From: Pelosinus fermentans JBW45
Lineage (GTDB): Bacteria > Bacillota > Negativicutes > DSM-13327
Direction: 5' to 3'
Assembly: GCF_000271665.2 (NCBI RefSeq)
Contig: NZ_CP010978.1
Location: 1,954,501-2,018,500 of the forward strand
DNA: 64,000 nucleotides
This document shows positions 46,822 to 56,077 of this stretch, one piece after another. How positions within the stretch are numbered: position 1 is the stretch's first letter; the number at the start of each line of letters is the position of its first letter. The notes under the pieces are model-generated. The model ran no database searches, had not been told where the DNA came from, and saw only the letters and a program-made list of their open reading frames with translations. The position numbers and the translations under genes were made by a program.

Positions 46822-46999
46822 GAAATGGGTGTAAGAATATCTTGCAAAAGTTGAGGTATTCCTACATCTATTTTTTGATGCGCAGAAGAATTTAGACTGT
46901 GAACTTTACGGAGATAATGATATACTACAAAGTATAATTATTTTTAGTAGCTATATTTTATTATAGAGAGGAGCAGCGCGCACCTAGCGCCAAAGGATA

Positions 47000-47554
47000 A
47001 TGGATTTTGTTGCAATTGATTTTGAAACGGCCAATGCCAGCCGATCGAGTGTATGTAGTATGGCGGCTGTAACAGTAGAAAATGGACAGATTGTGCGCTC
47101 GGCTTATTCGTTAATTCGACCACCTGTGCTAAAGTTTGATTTTCGTAATATACAAGTTCACGGCATACATCCAGAACAGGTATTGAATAAACCAACCTTT
47201 GATCAACTGTGGGAAAGAATCCGGCCGCATCTTGAAAATAAGATCGTGATCGCTCACAATGCGACCTTTGATATTAGTGTATTACGAAGTATCTTACGAG
47301 AATATTCTTTACCTGTTCCTGCGTTTAAGCATGCTTGTACGGTTCAAATTGCCAAAAAAGCATGGCCAGGTGGAGAAAACTATAAGTTAAATACCCTGGC
47401 CCAGCGTTTTCGGATCGATTTTGATCATCATAATGCTTTGCATGATGCTCGAACTTGTGCTCAAATCGCTCTGCTTGCCGGGCAGGAATTAAAAGCGAAT
47501 AATTTTTTGCAGATGATGCATTTGCTAAAGCTTTCGGTAAAAAATTTTATGTGA
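47000..47554 (+). CDS. DnaQ-like 3'-5' exonuclease (DEDDh)
   Basis: The 184-residue protein has the three exonuclease motifs: VAIDFETAN (Exo I, Asp6 and Glu8), VIAHNATFDISVL (Exo II) and HDARTCAQIALL (Exo III, with His and Asp). It lacks any polymerase or other domain, so it is a stand-alone exonuclease of the PolC-exonuclease or RNase T type that trims DNA or RNA 3' ends. AAAGGAT precedes ATG 47000. It has no functional link to the neighbouring fermentation genes that I can see. Confidence 0.87.
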   Translation: MDFVAIDFETANASRSSVCSMAAVTVENGQIVRSAYSLIRPPVLKFDFRNIQVHGIHPEQVLNKPTFDQLWERIRPHLENKIVIAHNATFDISVLRSILREYSLPVPAFKHACTVQIAKKAWPGGENYKLNTLAQRFRIDFDHHNALHDARTCAQIALLAGQELKANNFLQMMHLLKLSVKNFM

Positions 47555-47671
47555 GTGTAATGGACATGAAAAGTAATCTTGTGGTAAAATGTTTTTAGTT
47601 TACGTAACCTGATATTGTTATTTATATGGTGTGAGTATATACCTAGAACAAGTACATATGGGAACGTTTAT

Positions 47672-47703
47672 GGAGGAGTCTGTCACCCGACAGGCTTCTT
47701 TTT
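47672..47703 (+). terminator. Terminator-like leader hairpin (GGAGGAGTCTGTCA, member c)
   Basis: GGAGTCTGTC and GACAGGCTTC pair around ACC, and TTTTTGCATTTTT follows. The 5' arm carries the same string, with one change, as the hairpins at 29082 and 37003. It lies about 120 nt upstream of the ArsB/NhaD-type gene. Confidence 0.6.
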
Positions 47704-47821
47704 GCATTTTTGGGGAAGACTAAGGGAGAAAAGGGGTTGAAATAATGATTAGGAACAAAATTGCAATGAATAAGCTTTATAAGATTTTTATCAAATACTA
47801 GGAGATAAGAGGAGACGTTAT

Positions 47822-49108
47822 ATGGAAAAATCACTCATTGCGGTCATTGTTTTTTTAGTGGCATATGCCCTAATTATTTCAGAAAAGATCCATCGTACAG
47901 TTACTGCTTTAGGAGGGGCTGTTTTATTAATTTTGTTTCAGGTAATTAGCCAAGAAACCGCGTTTCATCATATTGATTTCAATACGATTGGTCTTTTAAT
48001 CGGGATGATGATTATGGTTTCGATTGTTAGTCAAACAGGCTTATTTAATTATTTAGCAATATGGGCAGCTAAAAAAGTGAATGCTGATCCTGTGAAACTC
48101 TTAGTTTCACTTGCTATTTTAACTGCTGTAAGTTCGGCACTTTTAGACAACGTAACAACGGTGCTTTTAATGACTCCTGTTATTTTTAGCATAACAGCTC
48201 AGCTGAAAGTTACGCCGATACCGTATTTAATCACAGAAATCATAGCGTCAAATATTGGCGGTACGGCAACCCTGATTGGTGATCCTCCGAATATTATGAT
48301 TGGCAGTGCCGTGAAAGAGTTAACATTTGCAGCATTTGTTAATAATTTAGCATTGATTTCATGTTTCATTCTGATTATTACCTTAGGGATATTGGTGCTT
48401 ATTTATCGCAATCGTTTGAAGACTACGGAAGAACTTAAAGCGAAAGTAATGGAACTGGATGAGAAAAAGCAACTTCAAGATATTCCTCTGCTTAAAAAAT
48501 CGTTGTTTGTACTTTCAATTACTATCGGTGCTTTCTGCTTCCATCAGGTTCTTCATTTAGAGTCGGCTACGGTTGCCCTTTCCGGAGCAGTACTATTATT
48601 AGTAATGACTTATGCCCAATCGGAACATGAACTGGAAAGAATTTTTCACAAAATCGAATGGTTAACGATTTTCTTCTTCGTTGGCTTGTTTATCCTGGTC
48701 TCTGGGTTAGTCGAGACGGGTATTATTTCCGTATTAGCCCAAGATCTAATGAAATTAACGGCAGGTAATTCCGTGGCTACTGCAATGGTGATCTTGTGGC
48801 TGAGTGCTATTGCTTCGGCTTTTGTTGATAATATTCCCTTTGTGGCTACGATGATTCCCCTTATCAAAGAAATGGGAACCATGGGCGTTGCTAATCTTGA
48901 ACCTCTCTGGTGGAGCTTAGCTCTGGGGGCTTGTTTAGGAGGGAATGGAACGTTAATTGGAGCTAGCGCTAATGTGATAGTTGTGGGGCTAGCCGCACAA
49001 AATGGTCATAGCATTTCTTTCATGAAATACTTTAAAGTGGCATTTCCTTTAATGATACTATCAATTGTGATTTCTAGTATCTATATTTATTTAAGGTATC
49101 TTGGATAA
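47822..49108 (+). CDS. ArsB/NhaD-type ion transporter (paralogue 2)
   Basis: The 428-residue protein aligns along its full length with the transporter at 27545-28822: LLDNVTTVLLMTPVIFS, ASNIGGTATLIGDPPNIMIG, SAFVDNIPFVATMIP and GGNGTLIGASANVIVVG are shared. About 11-12 membrane helices are visible. The transported ion is not evident; an H+ or Na+ coupled anion or Na+/H+ exchange are both possible, and the latter would fit a cell that runs a Na+ cycle. AGAGGAGAC precedes ATG 47822. Confidence 0.85.
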   Translation: MEKSLIAVIVFLVAYALIISEKIHRTVTALGGAVLLILFQVISQETAFHHIDFNTIGLLIGMMIMVSIVSQTGLFNYLAIWAAKKVNADPVKLLVSLAILTAVSSALLDNVTTVLLMTPVIFSITAQLKVTPIPYLITEIIASNIGGTATLIGDPPNIMIGSAVKELTFAAFVNNLALISCFILIITLGILVLIYRNRLKTTEELKAKVMELDEKKQLQDIPLLKKSLFVLSITIGAFCFHQVLHLESATVALSGAVLLLVMTYAQSEHELERIFHKIEWLTIFFFVGLFILVSGLVETGIISVLAQDLMKLTAGNSVATAMVILWLSAIASAFVDNIPFVATMIPLIKEMGTMGVANLEPLWWSLALGACLGGNGTLIGASANVIVVGLAAQNGHSISFMKYFKVAFPLMILSIVISSIYIYLRYLG

Positions 49109-49179
49109 CTATAGGCATGAGATAAGCTGCTAATTGACTAGATATTTATTTTCTAGAGTATAGAATCTTGTATGTATTC

Positions 49180-49216
49180 TTGACAAATACTATATACTAT
49201 GGGTATAGTATATAGT
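49180..49216 (+). promoter_or_regulatory. valS promoter overlapped by a 12-bp dyad
   Basis: TTGACA (49180-49185), an 18-nt spacer and TATAGT (49204-49209) form a promoter for the T-box leader. ACTATATACTAT (49189-49200) is repeated inverted at 49205-49216 with a 4-bp gap and covers the spacer and -10 box. The dyad may be an operator or only A/T-rich promoter sequence. Confidence 0.6.
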
Positions 49217-49476
49217 ATATATTTTTAGAGGCTATGATAGGAAGGAGTACGTTATTACCGCCGTATAGAGAGGAGATCCGTGGCTGAAAGATCTCTCGGA
49301 AGTGGGATAGCGGAAGGTAGTCCTGGAGCTATTGCATTGAACTGATAGTAGGTGCAGTCGGTATGCCCCGTTATGGCATTAGAGTTCGAATGACTGCTAG
49401 AAGTAGTTATCTCGAAGAAGCAAGGTGGTACCACGAAAGCATGCTCTTTCGTCCTTTTAGGATGAAAGAGCTTTTT
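49217..49476 (+). ncRNA. T-box leader (valine tRNA-responsive) upstream of valS
   Basis: The leader has the canonical T-box string AGGTGGTACCACG at 49423-49435. An intrinsic terminator follows (arms 49443-49455 and 49459-49471, then T-run). The stem I region contains AGAGAGGAGATCCG and GAAGTGGGATAGCGG. The specifier area reads GGTAGTCCTGGAG, in which GTA (49317-49319) and GTC (49320-49322) are both valine codons. Uncharged tRNA-Val should stabilise the antiterminator and switch on valS. Exact specifier assignment needs a structural model. Confidence 0.88.
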
Positions 49477-49484
49477 ATTATTTT

Positions 49485-49511
49485 CTCTGCGTTCTCTGTA
49501 CCTCTGCGGTT
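49485..49511. repeat. REP-like element upstream of valS
   Basis: This 27-bp pyrimidine-rich string begins CTCTGCGTTCTCTGTACC. It matches 52349-52375 at 20 of 27 positions, and all seven differences are C/T transitions. The two copies flank the valS gene in the same orientation. Confidence 0.5.
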
Positions 49512-49565
49512 AAAAGAACGTCTAAATATTTTCTAATATGATTAAAATAGTAGGAGGATCTCTAG

Positions 49566-52244
49566 ATGGAAAAGAATATTCCAACTGTGTATGACCCACA
49601 GGCAGTGGAAGAAAAGTGGTATAAATATTGGGAAGATAATGGTTTCTTTCATGAGGACGTAAATAAGGACAAAAAACCTTTTAGCATTGTGATTCCCCCG
49701 CCTAATGTAACTGGGCAGTTACATATGGGCCATGCTTTAGACAATGCCTTGCAGGACATTCTAATTCGTTTTCGCCGTATGCAAGGCTACAATACCTTGT
49801 GGATGCCAGGAACCGACCATGCTGGTATTGCTACGCAAATAAAAGTAGAAGAAATGTTGGTTAAAGAAGGCAGCTCTCGCCACGATCTGGGGCGTGAGAA
49901 GTTTATCGAAAAAGTTTGGGAATGGAAAGAGCAGTATGGGGATCGGATTATTAAACAATTAAAAAGTTTAGGTGCTTCTTGTGATTGGCAAAGAGAGCGC
50001 TTTACCATGGATGAAGGCTGTTCTGAAGCAGTGCGTGAGGTTTTTGTCTCATTATACGAGAAGGGACTTATTTATCAGGGCAACCGCATTACCAATTGGT
50101 GTCCTCGTTGTAATACTGCACTTAGCGATATTGAAGTAGAACATGAAGAAAAACCAGGGAATTTATATCATGTTCGTTATCTGGTAAAGGGAAGCCAAGG
50201 GGAATATGTGACGGTGGCTACGACTCGGCCAGAAACCATGCTGGGTGATACAGCAGTAGCTGTGAATCCAGAAGATGCTCGTTATCGTGATTTAATTGGG
50301 AAACAATTAGTATTGCCTTTAGTAGGACGACTGATTCCAGTTATTGCAGATGAATATGTAGATCCTGCTTTTGGTACAGGTGCTGTTAAGATTACGCCTG
50401 CTCATGATCCGAATGATTTTGAAATGGGGTTGCGTCATAATTTACCCCAAATCGTTGTAATTGCTAACGATGGTACAATGGCAGCGGATACTGGTAAATA
50501 TACAGGGCTGGATCGTTATGAGTGTCGTAAAATATTGGTTGCTGACTTAGAAGAATTAGGCTCTTTGGTAAAAGTGGATGACCATATGCATGCTGTAGGG
50601 CATTGTCAGCGTTGTTCTACTGTTGTGGAACCATTAGTATCTAAGCAGTGGTTTGTTAAAATTCAGTCATTAGCAGAACCGGCGATTGAGGCTGTGACAA
50701 CAAGTGCCATTCAGTTTGTGCCTGAACGATTTACTAAAACTTATATTAATTGGATGGAGAATATTCGAGATTGGTGTATTTCTCGCCAGCTTTGGTGGGG
50801 ACATCGTATTCCAGCTTGGTATTGTGAATGTGGAGAAACCATTGTAGCCCGTGAAGCAGTTACTGCATGCCCTAAATGTGGTAGTCATAACATAGAACAA
50901 GATGAGGATGTATTAGATACTTGGTTTAGCTCCGGCTTATGGCCTTTTTCTACCATGGGATGGCCAGAAGATACAGAAGAATTAGAGCAGTTTTACCCTA
51001 CAAGTGTACTGGTAACTGGTTATGATATTATTTTCTTCTGGGTAGCCAGAATGATTATGATGGGTTTAGAATTTAAGAAGGAAATTCCTTTTAAACATGT
51101 ATTTATTCATGGCTTGGTGCGTGACTCACAGGGACGTAAAATGAGTAAATCCTTAGGAAATGGGATTGATCCACTAGAGGTTATTGACAAAAATGGTGCA
51201 GATACTCTACGTTTTACATTAGTGACTGGTAATACGCCGGGAAATGATATGCGTTTTTATTGGGAGCGGGTAGAGTCTAGCCGTAATTTTGCCAATAAGC
51301 TTTGGAATGCATCTCGTTTTGTATTGATGAATTTAGAAGACGTAACCACTGTGGAACAATTAGCAAGTTATGGTGCTACAGCCAAGGAGATGGATTATTT
51401 TACATTAGCAGATAAATGGATCTTAAGTCGTTACGCTAAGACGGTGAGTGAGGTAACTCGTAATTTAGAACGCTTTGAATTAGGAGAAGCAGCTCGTCTG
51501 TTATATGAATTTATTTGGAATGAATATTGCGACTGGTACATTGAAATGGCAAAAGCCAGATTGTACAACAAGGAAGCAGTCGAGGCTCGGAATACTGCTC
51601 AGTATGTCTTATGGTATGTATTAGAAAATACGTTAAAACTATTGCATCCATTTATGCCATTTATTACAGAAAGTATTTGGCAGCATTTGCCTCATGATGG
51701 ACAGAGCATCATGGTAGCTGATTGGCCTGCTGACAGTTCAGCAACACTCATTAATGAAGATACGGAACAACAGATGGTTACAATGATGGAAACCATTAAG
51801 TCAATTCGTAATATGAGAGCGGAAGTGAACGTGCCACCAGGGAAAAAGAGTGAAGTTATTTTGCAAATTACAGCTAGTGAATTTCAGCAGGTGTTTGCAA
51901 GTAATTTACAGTATATAAAAACTCTGGCTTCAGCAGAGTCGGTCCAATTATTAGGAGCCGATGACGCCAAACCAGATAATGCGATGACTGCAGTAGTGAG
52001 TGGTGTGGAAATTTACCTGCCATTAAAAGGTTTAATTGATATAGAAAAAGAATCTCTTCGATTAAATAAAGAATTAACAATATTAGGGAAAGAAATTGCT
52101 CGTATTGAAGGAAAGCTTTCCAATGAAGGTTTTGTAGCGAAGGCTCCAGCAGAAGTGATTGCAAAAGAAAAAGCAAAAGCAGAAGAGTATCAAGAAAAGC
52201 AAACAGCAATTCGGGAACGCTTGGCTTATTTGGCTACGCTGTAG
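49566..52244 (+). CDS. valS: Valyl-tRNA synthetase
   Basis: The 892-residue protein is a class Ia synthetase with HIGH in [18 protein letters not shown] (about 40-57) and KMSKS in [16 protein letters not shown] (about 520-535). An editing domain lies between them ([17 protein letters not shown]). Cys pairs CPRC and CPKC suggest zinc knuckles. The anticodon-binding domain and the C-terminal coiled-coil arm ([20 protein letters not shown]) characteristic of ValRS follow. It charges tRNA-Val and edits Thr. It is controlled by the T-box leader just upstream; TAGGAGGATC precedes ATG 49566. Confidence 0.97.
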   Translation: MEKNIPTVYDPQAVEEKWYKYWEDNGFFHEDVNKDKKPFSIVIPPPNVTGQLHMGHALDNALQDILIRFRRMQGYNTLWMPGTDHAGIATQIKVEEMLVKEGSSRHDLGREKFIEKVWEWKEQYGDRIIKQLKSLGASCDWQRERFTMDEGCSEAVREVFVSLYEKGLIYQGNRITNWCPRCNTALSDIEVEHEEKPGNLYHVRYLVKGSQGEYVTVATTRPETMLGDTAVAVNPEDARYRDLIGKQLVLPLVGRLIPVIADEYVDPAFGTGAVKITPAHDPNDFEMGLRHNLPQIVVIANDGTMAADTGKYTGLDRYECRKILVADLEELGSLVKVDDHMHAVGHCQRCSTVVEPLVSKQWFVKIQSLAEPAIEAVTTSAIQFVPERFTKTYINWMENIRDWCISRQLWWGHRIPAWYCECGETIVAREAVTACPKCGSHNIEQDEDVLDTWFSSGLWPFSTMGWPEDTEELEQFYPTSVLVTGYDIIFFWVARMIMMGLEFKKEIPFKHVFIHGLVRDSQGRKMSKSLGNGIDPLEVIDKNGADTLRFTLVTGNTPGNDMRFYWERVESSRNFANKLWNASRFVLMNLEDVTTVEQLASYGATAKEMDYFTLADKWILSRYAKTVSEVTRNLERFELGEAARLLYEFIWNEYCDWYIEMAKARLYNKEAVEARNTAQYVLWYVLENTLKLLHPFMPFITESIWQHLPHDGQSIMVADWPADSSATLINEDTEQQMVTMMETIKSIRNMRAEVNVPPGKKSEVILQITASEFQQVFASNLQYIKTLASAESVQLLGADDAKPDNAMTAVVSGVEIYLPLKGLIDIEKESLRLNKELTILGKEIARIEGKLSNEGFVAKAPAEVIAKEKAKAEEYQEKQTAIRERLAYLATL

Positions 52245-52280
52245 AGAGTATAAGGTAATAAATATAGTGGTATGATTTGT

Positions 52281-52376
52281 GAACCACAAAGGTACAGTGT
52301 CGATATAAGGCATATAAAGTAGGTATGTAGGAAGTTGATTATAGTTTCCTTTGTGTCCTTTGTACTTTTGTGGTTC
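52281..52376. repeat. Inverted repeat containing a second REP-like element
   Basis: GAACCACAAAGGTACA (52281-52296) is repeated inverted at 52361-52376 with one mismatch and 64 bp between. The right arm is part of the 27-bp string 52349-52375, which is related to 49485-49511. The unit lies between valS and folC and may form an RNA hairpin; it has no T-run. Confidence 0.5.
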
Positions 52377-52424
52377 CATTATTTTACTCTACTTTGTCAG
52401 TTTATTTTGGAAGGTGTGAAAACA

Positions 52425-53708
52425 ATGACATATGAAGAATCCCTAACCTATTTAGCTAATCTAACTAAGTTTGGAATTAATTTAGGTTTAGCTAGAATTG
52501 AAAAACTATTAGAATTAATGGACCATCCAGAAAGAAAATTTAAAACCATTCATATAGCAGGTACTAATGGCAAAGGATCAACGACAGCAATGTTAGCATC
52601 CATTCTAAGGGCTTCAGGAATAAACACAGGTATGTATACATCGCCGCATTTATCTGCGTATACAGAACGTATGATTGTGAATGGAAAAGAAATTACTCCT
52701 GATCAATTTGGAGAGGCTATTGCGTATACAAGTAGATTTATGGATAAAATAGTAGCACAAGGATTAGGTCATCCAACTGAATTTGAAGTGCTAACGGCAG
52801 CTGCGTTTTATTATTTTGCAGCCTGTGGCGTGGAGTATGCTGTCATTGAAGTTGGTTTGGGCGGGCTTTTAGATTCAACGAATGTGATTATGCCTGAAAT
52901 ATCAGTGATTACTAACGTTACTTTGGACCATACAGATAAATGTGGCAACACCGTAAGGGAAATTGCCCATCATAAATCAGGAATTATTAAAAAAAATGTC
53001 CCGGTGATTACAGGTGCCCAAGGAGAAGCTTTAGATGTTATAAAAAATATCTCACAAAAAAGCGCAGCGATTTGTTACGTATACAGAGAAGATTTTTCAG
53101 CAACATTTCTTGAAATGGAAGGGGAATGTCAAAGAATAATGGTAGCGGTTGGAACCGAAAGAAAAGCAGTTCCTTTTCTTGTTAATCTTCTGGGTGGACA
53201 TCAAGTCGATAATTGTGCAGTAGCAGTTATGACTGCAATGGTTCTGGGGAAAAATGAAAAACGTATTGATCTATCTGCAATCGAAAAGGGACTACTAACA
53301 GTACGATGGCCTGGACGGTTTGAGGTAATGCCTGGAAGACCTACTGTGATTATTGATGGTGCACATAATCCTGATGGGATGAGAGCACTGCGGGAAAATT
53401 TAGATCGATTTTGTAAAGGGAAAAATATAGTTTTCTTGTTAGGAATTTTACAAGATAAAGATGTGAAGACTATGGTTATGACATTAATACGATCGCAAGA
53501 TAAAGTAGTTGTTGTGGCCCCTATGTCTGAAAGAGCAGGAAAACCAGAAATAGTTGCCCGGGAAATAAAGGCTGAACATGTAGAAGTCGCTTCTTCCATT
53601 GAGGAGGGGGTAAAACGTGCCAAATTATTAGCCGGTGAAGACGATATTCTCTGTGTTGCGGGTTCCTTATATCTAATTGGTGCTGTCCGAAAAATAATAT
53701 GTAGCTAG
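52425..53708 (+). CDS. folC: Folylpolyglutamate synthase / dihydrofolate synthase
   Basis: The protein of about 427 residues is a Mur-ligase-type enzyme. It has the P-loop HIAGTNGKGSTTAML (about 44-58), the Mg/ATP site VTLDHTDKCGNTVREIAHHK (about 165-184) and the C-terminal domain motif IIDGAHNPDGM. It adds glutamate to dihydropteroate and folates. ATG 52425 follows GGAAGGTGTGA; a longer frame from 52335 lacks a ribosome site and has a hydrophobic extension unlikely in a cytosolic enzyme. The valS-folC order is common in Firmicutes. Confidence 0.93.
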   Translation: MTYEESLTYLANLTKFGINLGLARIEKLLELMDHPERKFKTIHIAGTNGKGSTTAMLASILRASGINTGMYTSPHLSAYTERMIVNGKEITPDQFGEAIAYTSRFMDKIVAQGLGHPTEFEVLTAAAFYYFAACGVEYAVIEVGLGGLLDSTNVIMPEISVITNVTLDHTDKCGNTVREIAHHKSGIIKKNVPVITGAQGEALDVIKNISQKSAAICYVYREDFSATFLEMEGECQRIMVAVGTERKAVPFLVNLLGGHQVDNCAVAVMTAMVLGKNEKRIDLSAIEKGLLTVRWPGRFEVMPGRPTVIIDGAHNPDGMRALRENLDRFCKGKNIVFLLGILQDKDVKTMVMTLIRSQDKVVVVAPMSERAGKPEIVAREIKAEHVEVASSIEEGVKRAKLLAGEDDILCVAGSLYLIGAVRKIICS

Positions 53709-53821
53709 ACAAATGACTCTTTCTTAGCTATAATTAAAAATGGTATTGAATTTGGCAATTACTAAATAGTATGAGTACGTAGAAAATACTAAATGGTAAG
53801 TGCTATTAGACGGGTGAATTT

Positions 53822-55084
53822 ATGTATATAACATATAGAACTACCCATACTCAGTATTTTTTAGAATATTTGATTGAGCACTGCATACTGGCGGTGACCT
53901 TTTTTTTGCCATTGTCTCTTAAATGGAGCAGTGTCTTTCTAGGTCTAGGTGCTTTGTTATGGCTGGGAAAGATCATAGTTCTACAAAAACTGGATTTTAA
54001 GGCGACCCCTTTCGATGCTGGTATAGCCTTATTGGTTCTATTATCTGCAGCTTCTATTTTGGCATCCCCTGATAGAGACTTTAGTTTTTATAACTATTAC
54101 AACTTAATGGGACGATACATATTACTTTACTATTTGGTTGTCAATAATATGCGTTCTAGCAGTCAAGTAAAGCGGCTTATATGGAGTATGTTAGCATCAG
54201 CGGTAGTGGTTGCTATGTATGGCTTTTATCAATATTTTTTTGGGGCTACCCTCTCAGCTCTTGAGTGGGTAGATGGAGAGCAGTTTCCAGATCTAAAGAT
54301 GCGAGTTTTTTCTACTCTGGAAAATCCTAATTTGTTGGCTGGGTTTTTAGTTACCATGATGGCGATTGCTTCAGGTATGGGATATAAAGCGCAGGAGAAT
54401 AAGTATAAAATAGTATATTCTGTGTTAGTAATCTTGTTTGGGGGATGTTTACTTCTTACCTATTCGCGAGGTGCCTGGCTTAGTGTATTAGCCATTGTGG
54501 CTATGTATGGTATGTTGTGCAATCGTAAAGTATTTTGGCTGCTGTTGTTATTGCCTGTTATTGCATTTTTTGCTCATGATGCATTACTAGAGCGGCTTAT
54601 GTCAATTATGAATCCTACCGATACTTCATCAACGCTGCGGTTGGCTCTATGGGAGAGCACAATCGCTATGATTGTGAATAAGCCATTTCTAGGCATTGGT
54701 TGGGGAGCCTATTGGATGGTATATCCCGACTATGATTTTTTCATAAATAATCCGAATACTAAGATTTTTCATGCTCATAATATGTATTTAAATATTGCTG
54801 CTGAAATTGGTATTCCAGGTTTGATTACTTTCTTAACGATCATGTGTGGACACTTGCGTTTAGCCTTATCTTCAGTAAGAGAGTCTATTCGATGGTCATC
54901 CGGAATTATGTTAGGAATTGTGGGAGCGATATTTGGTCTGATTGTAAATGGATTTACGGATTATGTAATGTTTAATATACAGCTATCCATGTTGTTTTGG
55001 TTGCTGAATGCACTCATTGTAGTAGTGTGGCAGCAAAATTCTCAGCGGCAAGATCAGAATTATCGATTGAAAAAAGTAATATAG
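53822..55084 (+). CDS. O-antigen ligase / Wzy-like membrane protein
   Basis: The 420-residue protein has about 10-12 hydrophobic segments and the periplasmic loop of the WaaL/Wzy family. That loop includes LLTYSRGAWLSV (Ser-Arg-Gly motif), LRLALWESTIAMI, GIGWGAYW and HAHNMYLNIAAEIG with the conserved His and Asn. Such enzymes join or polymerise lipid-linked glycans at the membrane. It supports a diderm cell wall but could also act on other surface polysaccharides. It is monocistronic, ended by the terminator at 55097. Confidence 0.85.
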   Translation: MYITYRTTHTQYFLEYLIEHCILAVTFFLPLSLKWSSVFLGLGALLWLGKIIVLQKLDFKATPFDAGIALLVLLSAASILASPDRDFSFYNYYNLMGRYILLYYLVVNNMRSSSQVKRLIWSMLASAVVVAMYGFYQYFFGATLSALEWVDGEQFPDLKMRVFSTLENPNLLAGFLVTMMAIASGMGYKAQENKYKIVYSVLVILFGGCLLLTYSRGAWLSVLAIVAMYGMLCNRKVFWLLLLLPVIAFFAHDALLERLMSIMNPTDTSSTLRLALWESTIAMIVNKPFLGIGWGAYWMVYPDYDFFINNPNTKIFHAHNMYLNIAAEIGIPGLITFLTIMCGHLRLALSSVRESIRWSSGIMLGIVGAIFGLIVNGFTDYVMFNIQLSMLFWLLNALIVVVWQQNSQRQDQNYRLKKVI

Positions 55085-55096
55085 AGTATTGTTACA

Positions 55097-55124
55097 AAAA
55101 ATAGAGCCATTGTGCTCTATTTTT
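55097..55124 (+). terminator. Intrinsic terminator after the O-antigen-ligase-like gene
   Basis: AAAAATAGAGC (55097-55107) pairs perfectly over 11 bp with GCTCTATTTTT (55114-55124), with the T-run inside the arm. The A/T-rich symmetry permits use on both strands. Confidence 0.85.
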
Positions 55125-55396
55125 GCTATCAAGGAAAACAAAGCCTTTAAGAATGCGGTTTATGCGTTAATTGCATATTACATAGAATAGAAGGAATTAA
55201 AATGTATTTTTGGCATAAAAAGTAAGAATGAGTTGAAAATAATTAAAAAATTTAAATAAAAATAAAATAATATCTTAATAAGAGGCAGGATTTTTTAGTT
55301 TATGTGAGAAATTGTACATACTAGAGAAATGAGAGAAAATAGAGAAAAGAATGTTAACTGCTCATTCGCCACTTACATTCGAGGGAGGATTCTGGC
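55125..55396 (+). other. A/T-rich region upstream of rex
   Basis: No gene is seen in these 272 bp. The sequence is very A/T-rich from 55190 to 55290. A weak dyad TATGTGAGAAATTGTACATA at 55301-55320 could be a degenerate Rex site, but I do not rely on it. Confidence 0.4.
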
Positions 55397-56047
55397 TTGA
55401 AAGACAGTAAAGACAAAATTTCCATTTCCAAGGCCACGATAGATCGTTTACCATTGTATTTTCGGACCTTGAGGCTAAGTCAGGAAGAAGGTATGGAGAT
55501 TATTTCTTCTGAAGAACTGGGGCAACGTCTAGGAGTGACTCCGGAACAAATTCGTAAAGATTTAGCTTCTTTTGGTCAATTTGGTAAAAAGGGTGTTGGC
55601 TATTATGTGAGTGAACTCATTCGCAATATAGGAGAAATCTTAGGACTTGATTACAATTGGCACATTGCTGTGGTGGGTGTAGGACACTTAGGCTGGGCAT
55701 TGGCTAATTACCGTAATTTTGATTCCCTAGGTTTCAATTTAGTAGCTATGTTTGATGTTGATCCCAATAAAATTGGGCAATGTATAAAAGGTACAGAGGT
55801 CTTTCATTTAGACCGCTTAAAAGAGGTGATGGAGGAAAGGACAATTCATATTGGCATTATTGCCGTGCCCGAAATGTATGCTCAGGAAGTAGCTGATCAA
55901 TTAGTTGCTGCTGGAGTACGGGGCATATGGAATTTTGCCCCGAGAAAAATTAAGGTGCCTGAAGCTGTTCGAGTTATCAATGAAGACTTGTCAGTAGGAT
56001 TAAGTAGCTTATCCTTCTACTTAGCCCGGCAGACACCAACAAATTAA
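55397..56047 (+). CDS. rex: Redox-sensing transcriptional repressor Rex
   Basis: The 216-residue protein has an N-terminal winged helix (ISKATIDRLPLYFRTLRLSQ; LGQRLGVTPEQIRKDLASFG) and a Rossmann NAD(H)-binding domain (VVGVGHLGWALANY at about 88-101). A C-terminal swapped helix ends in LSVGLSSLSFYLARQ. Rex represses fermentation and respiration genes when NADH is low and leaves DNA when NADH rises. The start is TTG 55397 behind GGGAGGATT. It lies 30 nt upstream of the second CoA transferase gene, so the propionate module may be cotranscribed with its redox regulator. Confidence 0.95.
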   Translation: MKDSKDKISISKATIDRLPLYFRTLRLSQEEGMEIISSEELGQRLGVTPEQIRKDLASFGQFGKKGVGYYVSELIRNIGEILGLDYNWHIAVVGVGHLGWALANYRNFDSLGFNLVAMFDVDPNKIGQCIKGTEVFHLDRLKEVMEERTIHIGIIAVPEMYAQEVADQLVAAGVRGIWNFAPRKIKVPEAVRVINEDLSVGLSSLSFYLARQTPTN

Positions 56048-56077
56048 TCACTCAAATGTATGGAGGAAAGTGTTAAA

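Noticed and set aside
55301-55320. Possible Rex operator upstream of rex
   Set aside because: Only the outer five bases of each side are symmetric, and the match to TTGTGAAN4TTCACAA is poor.
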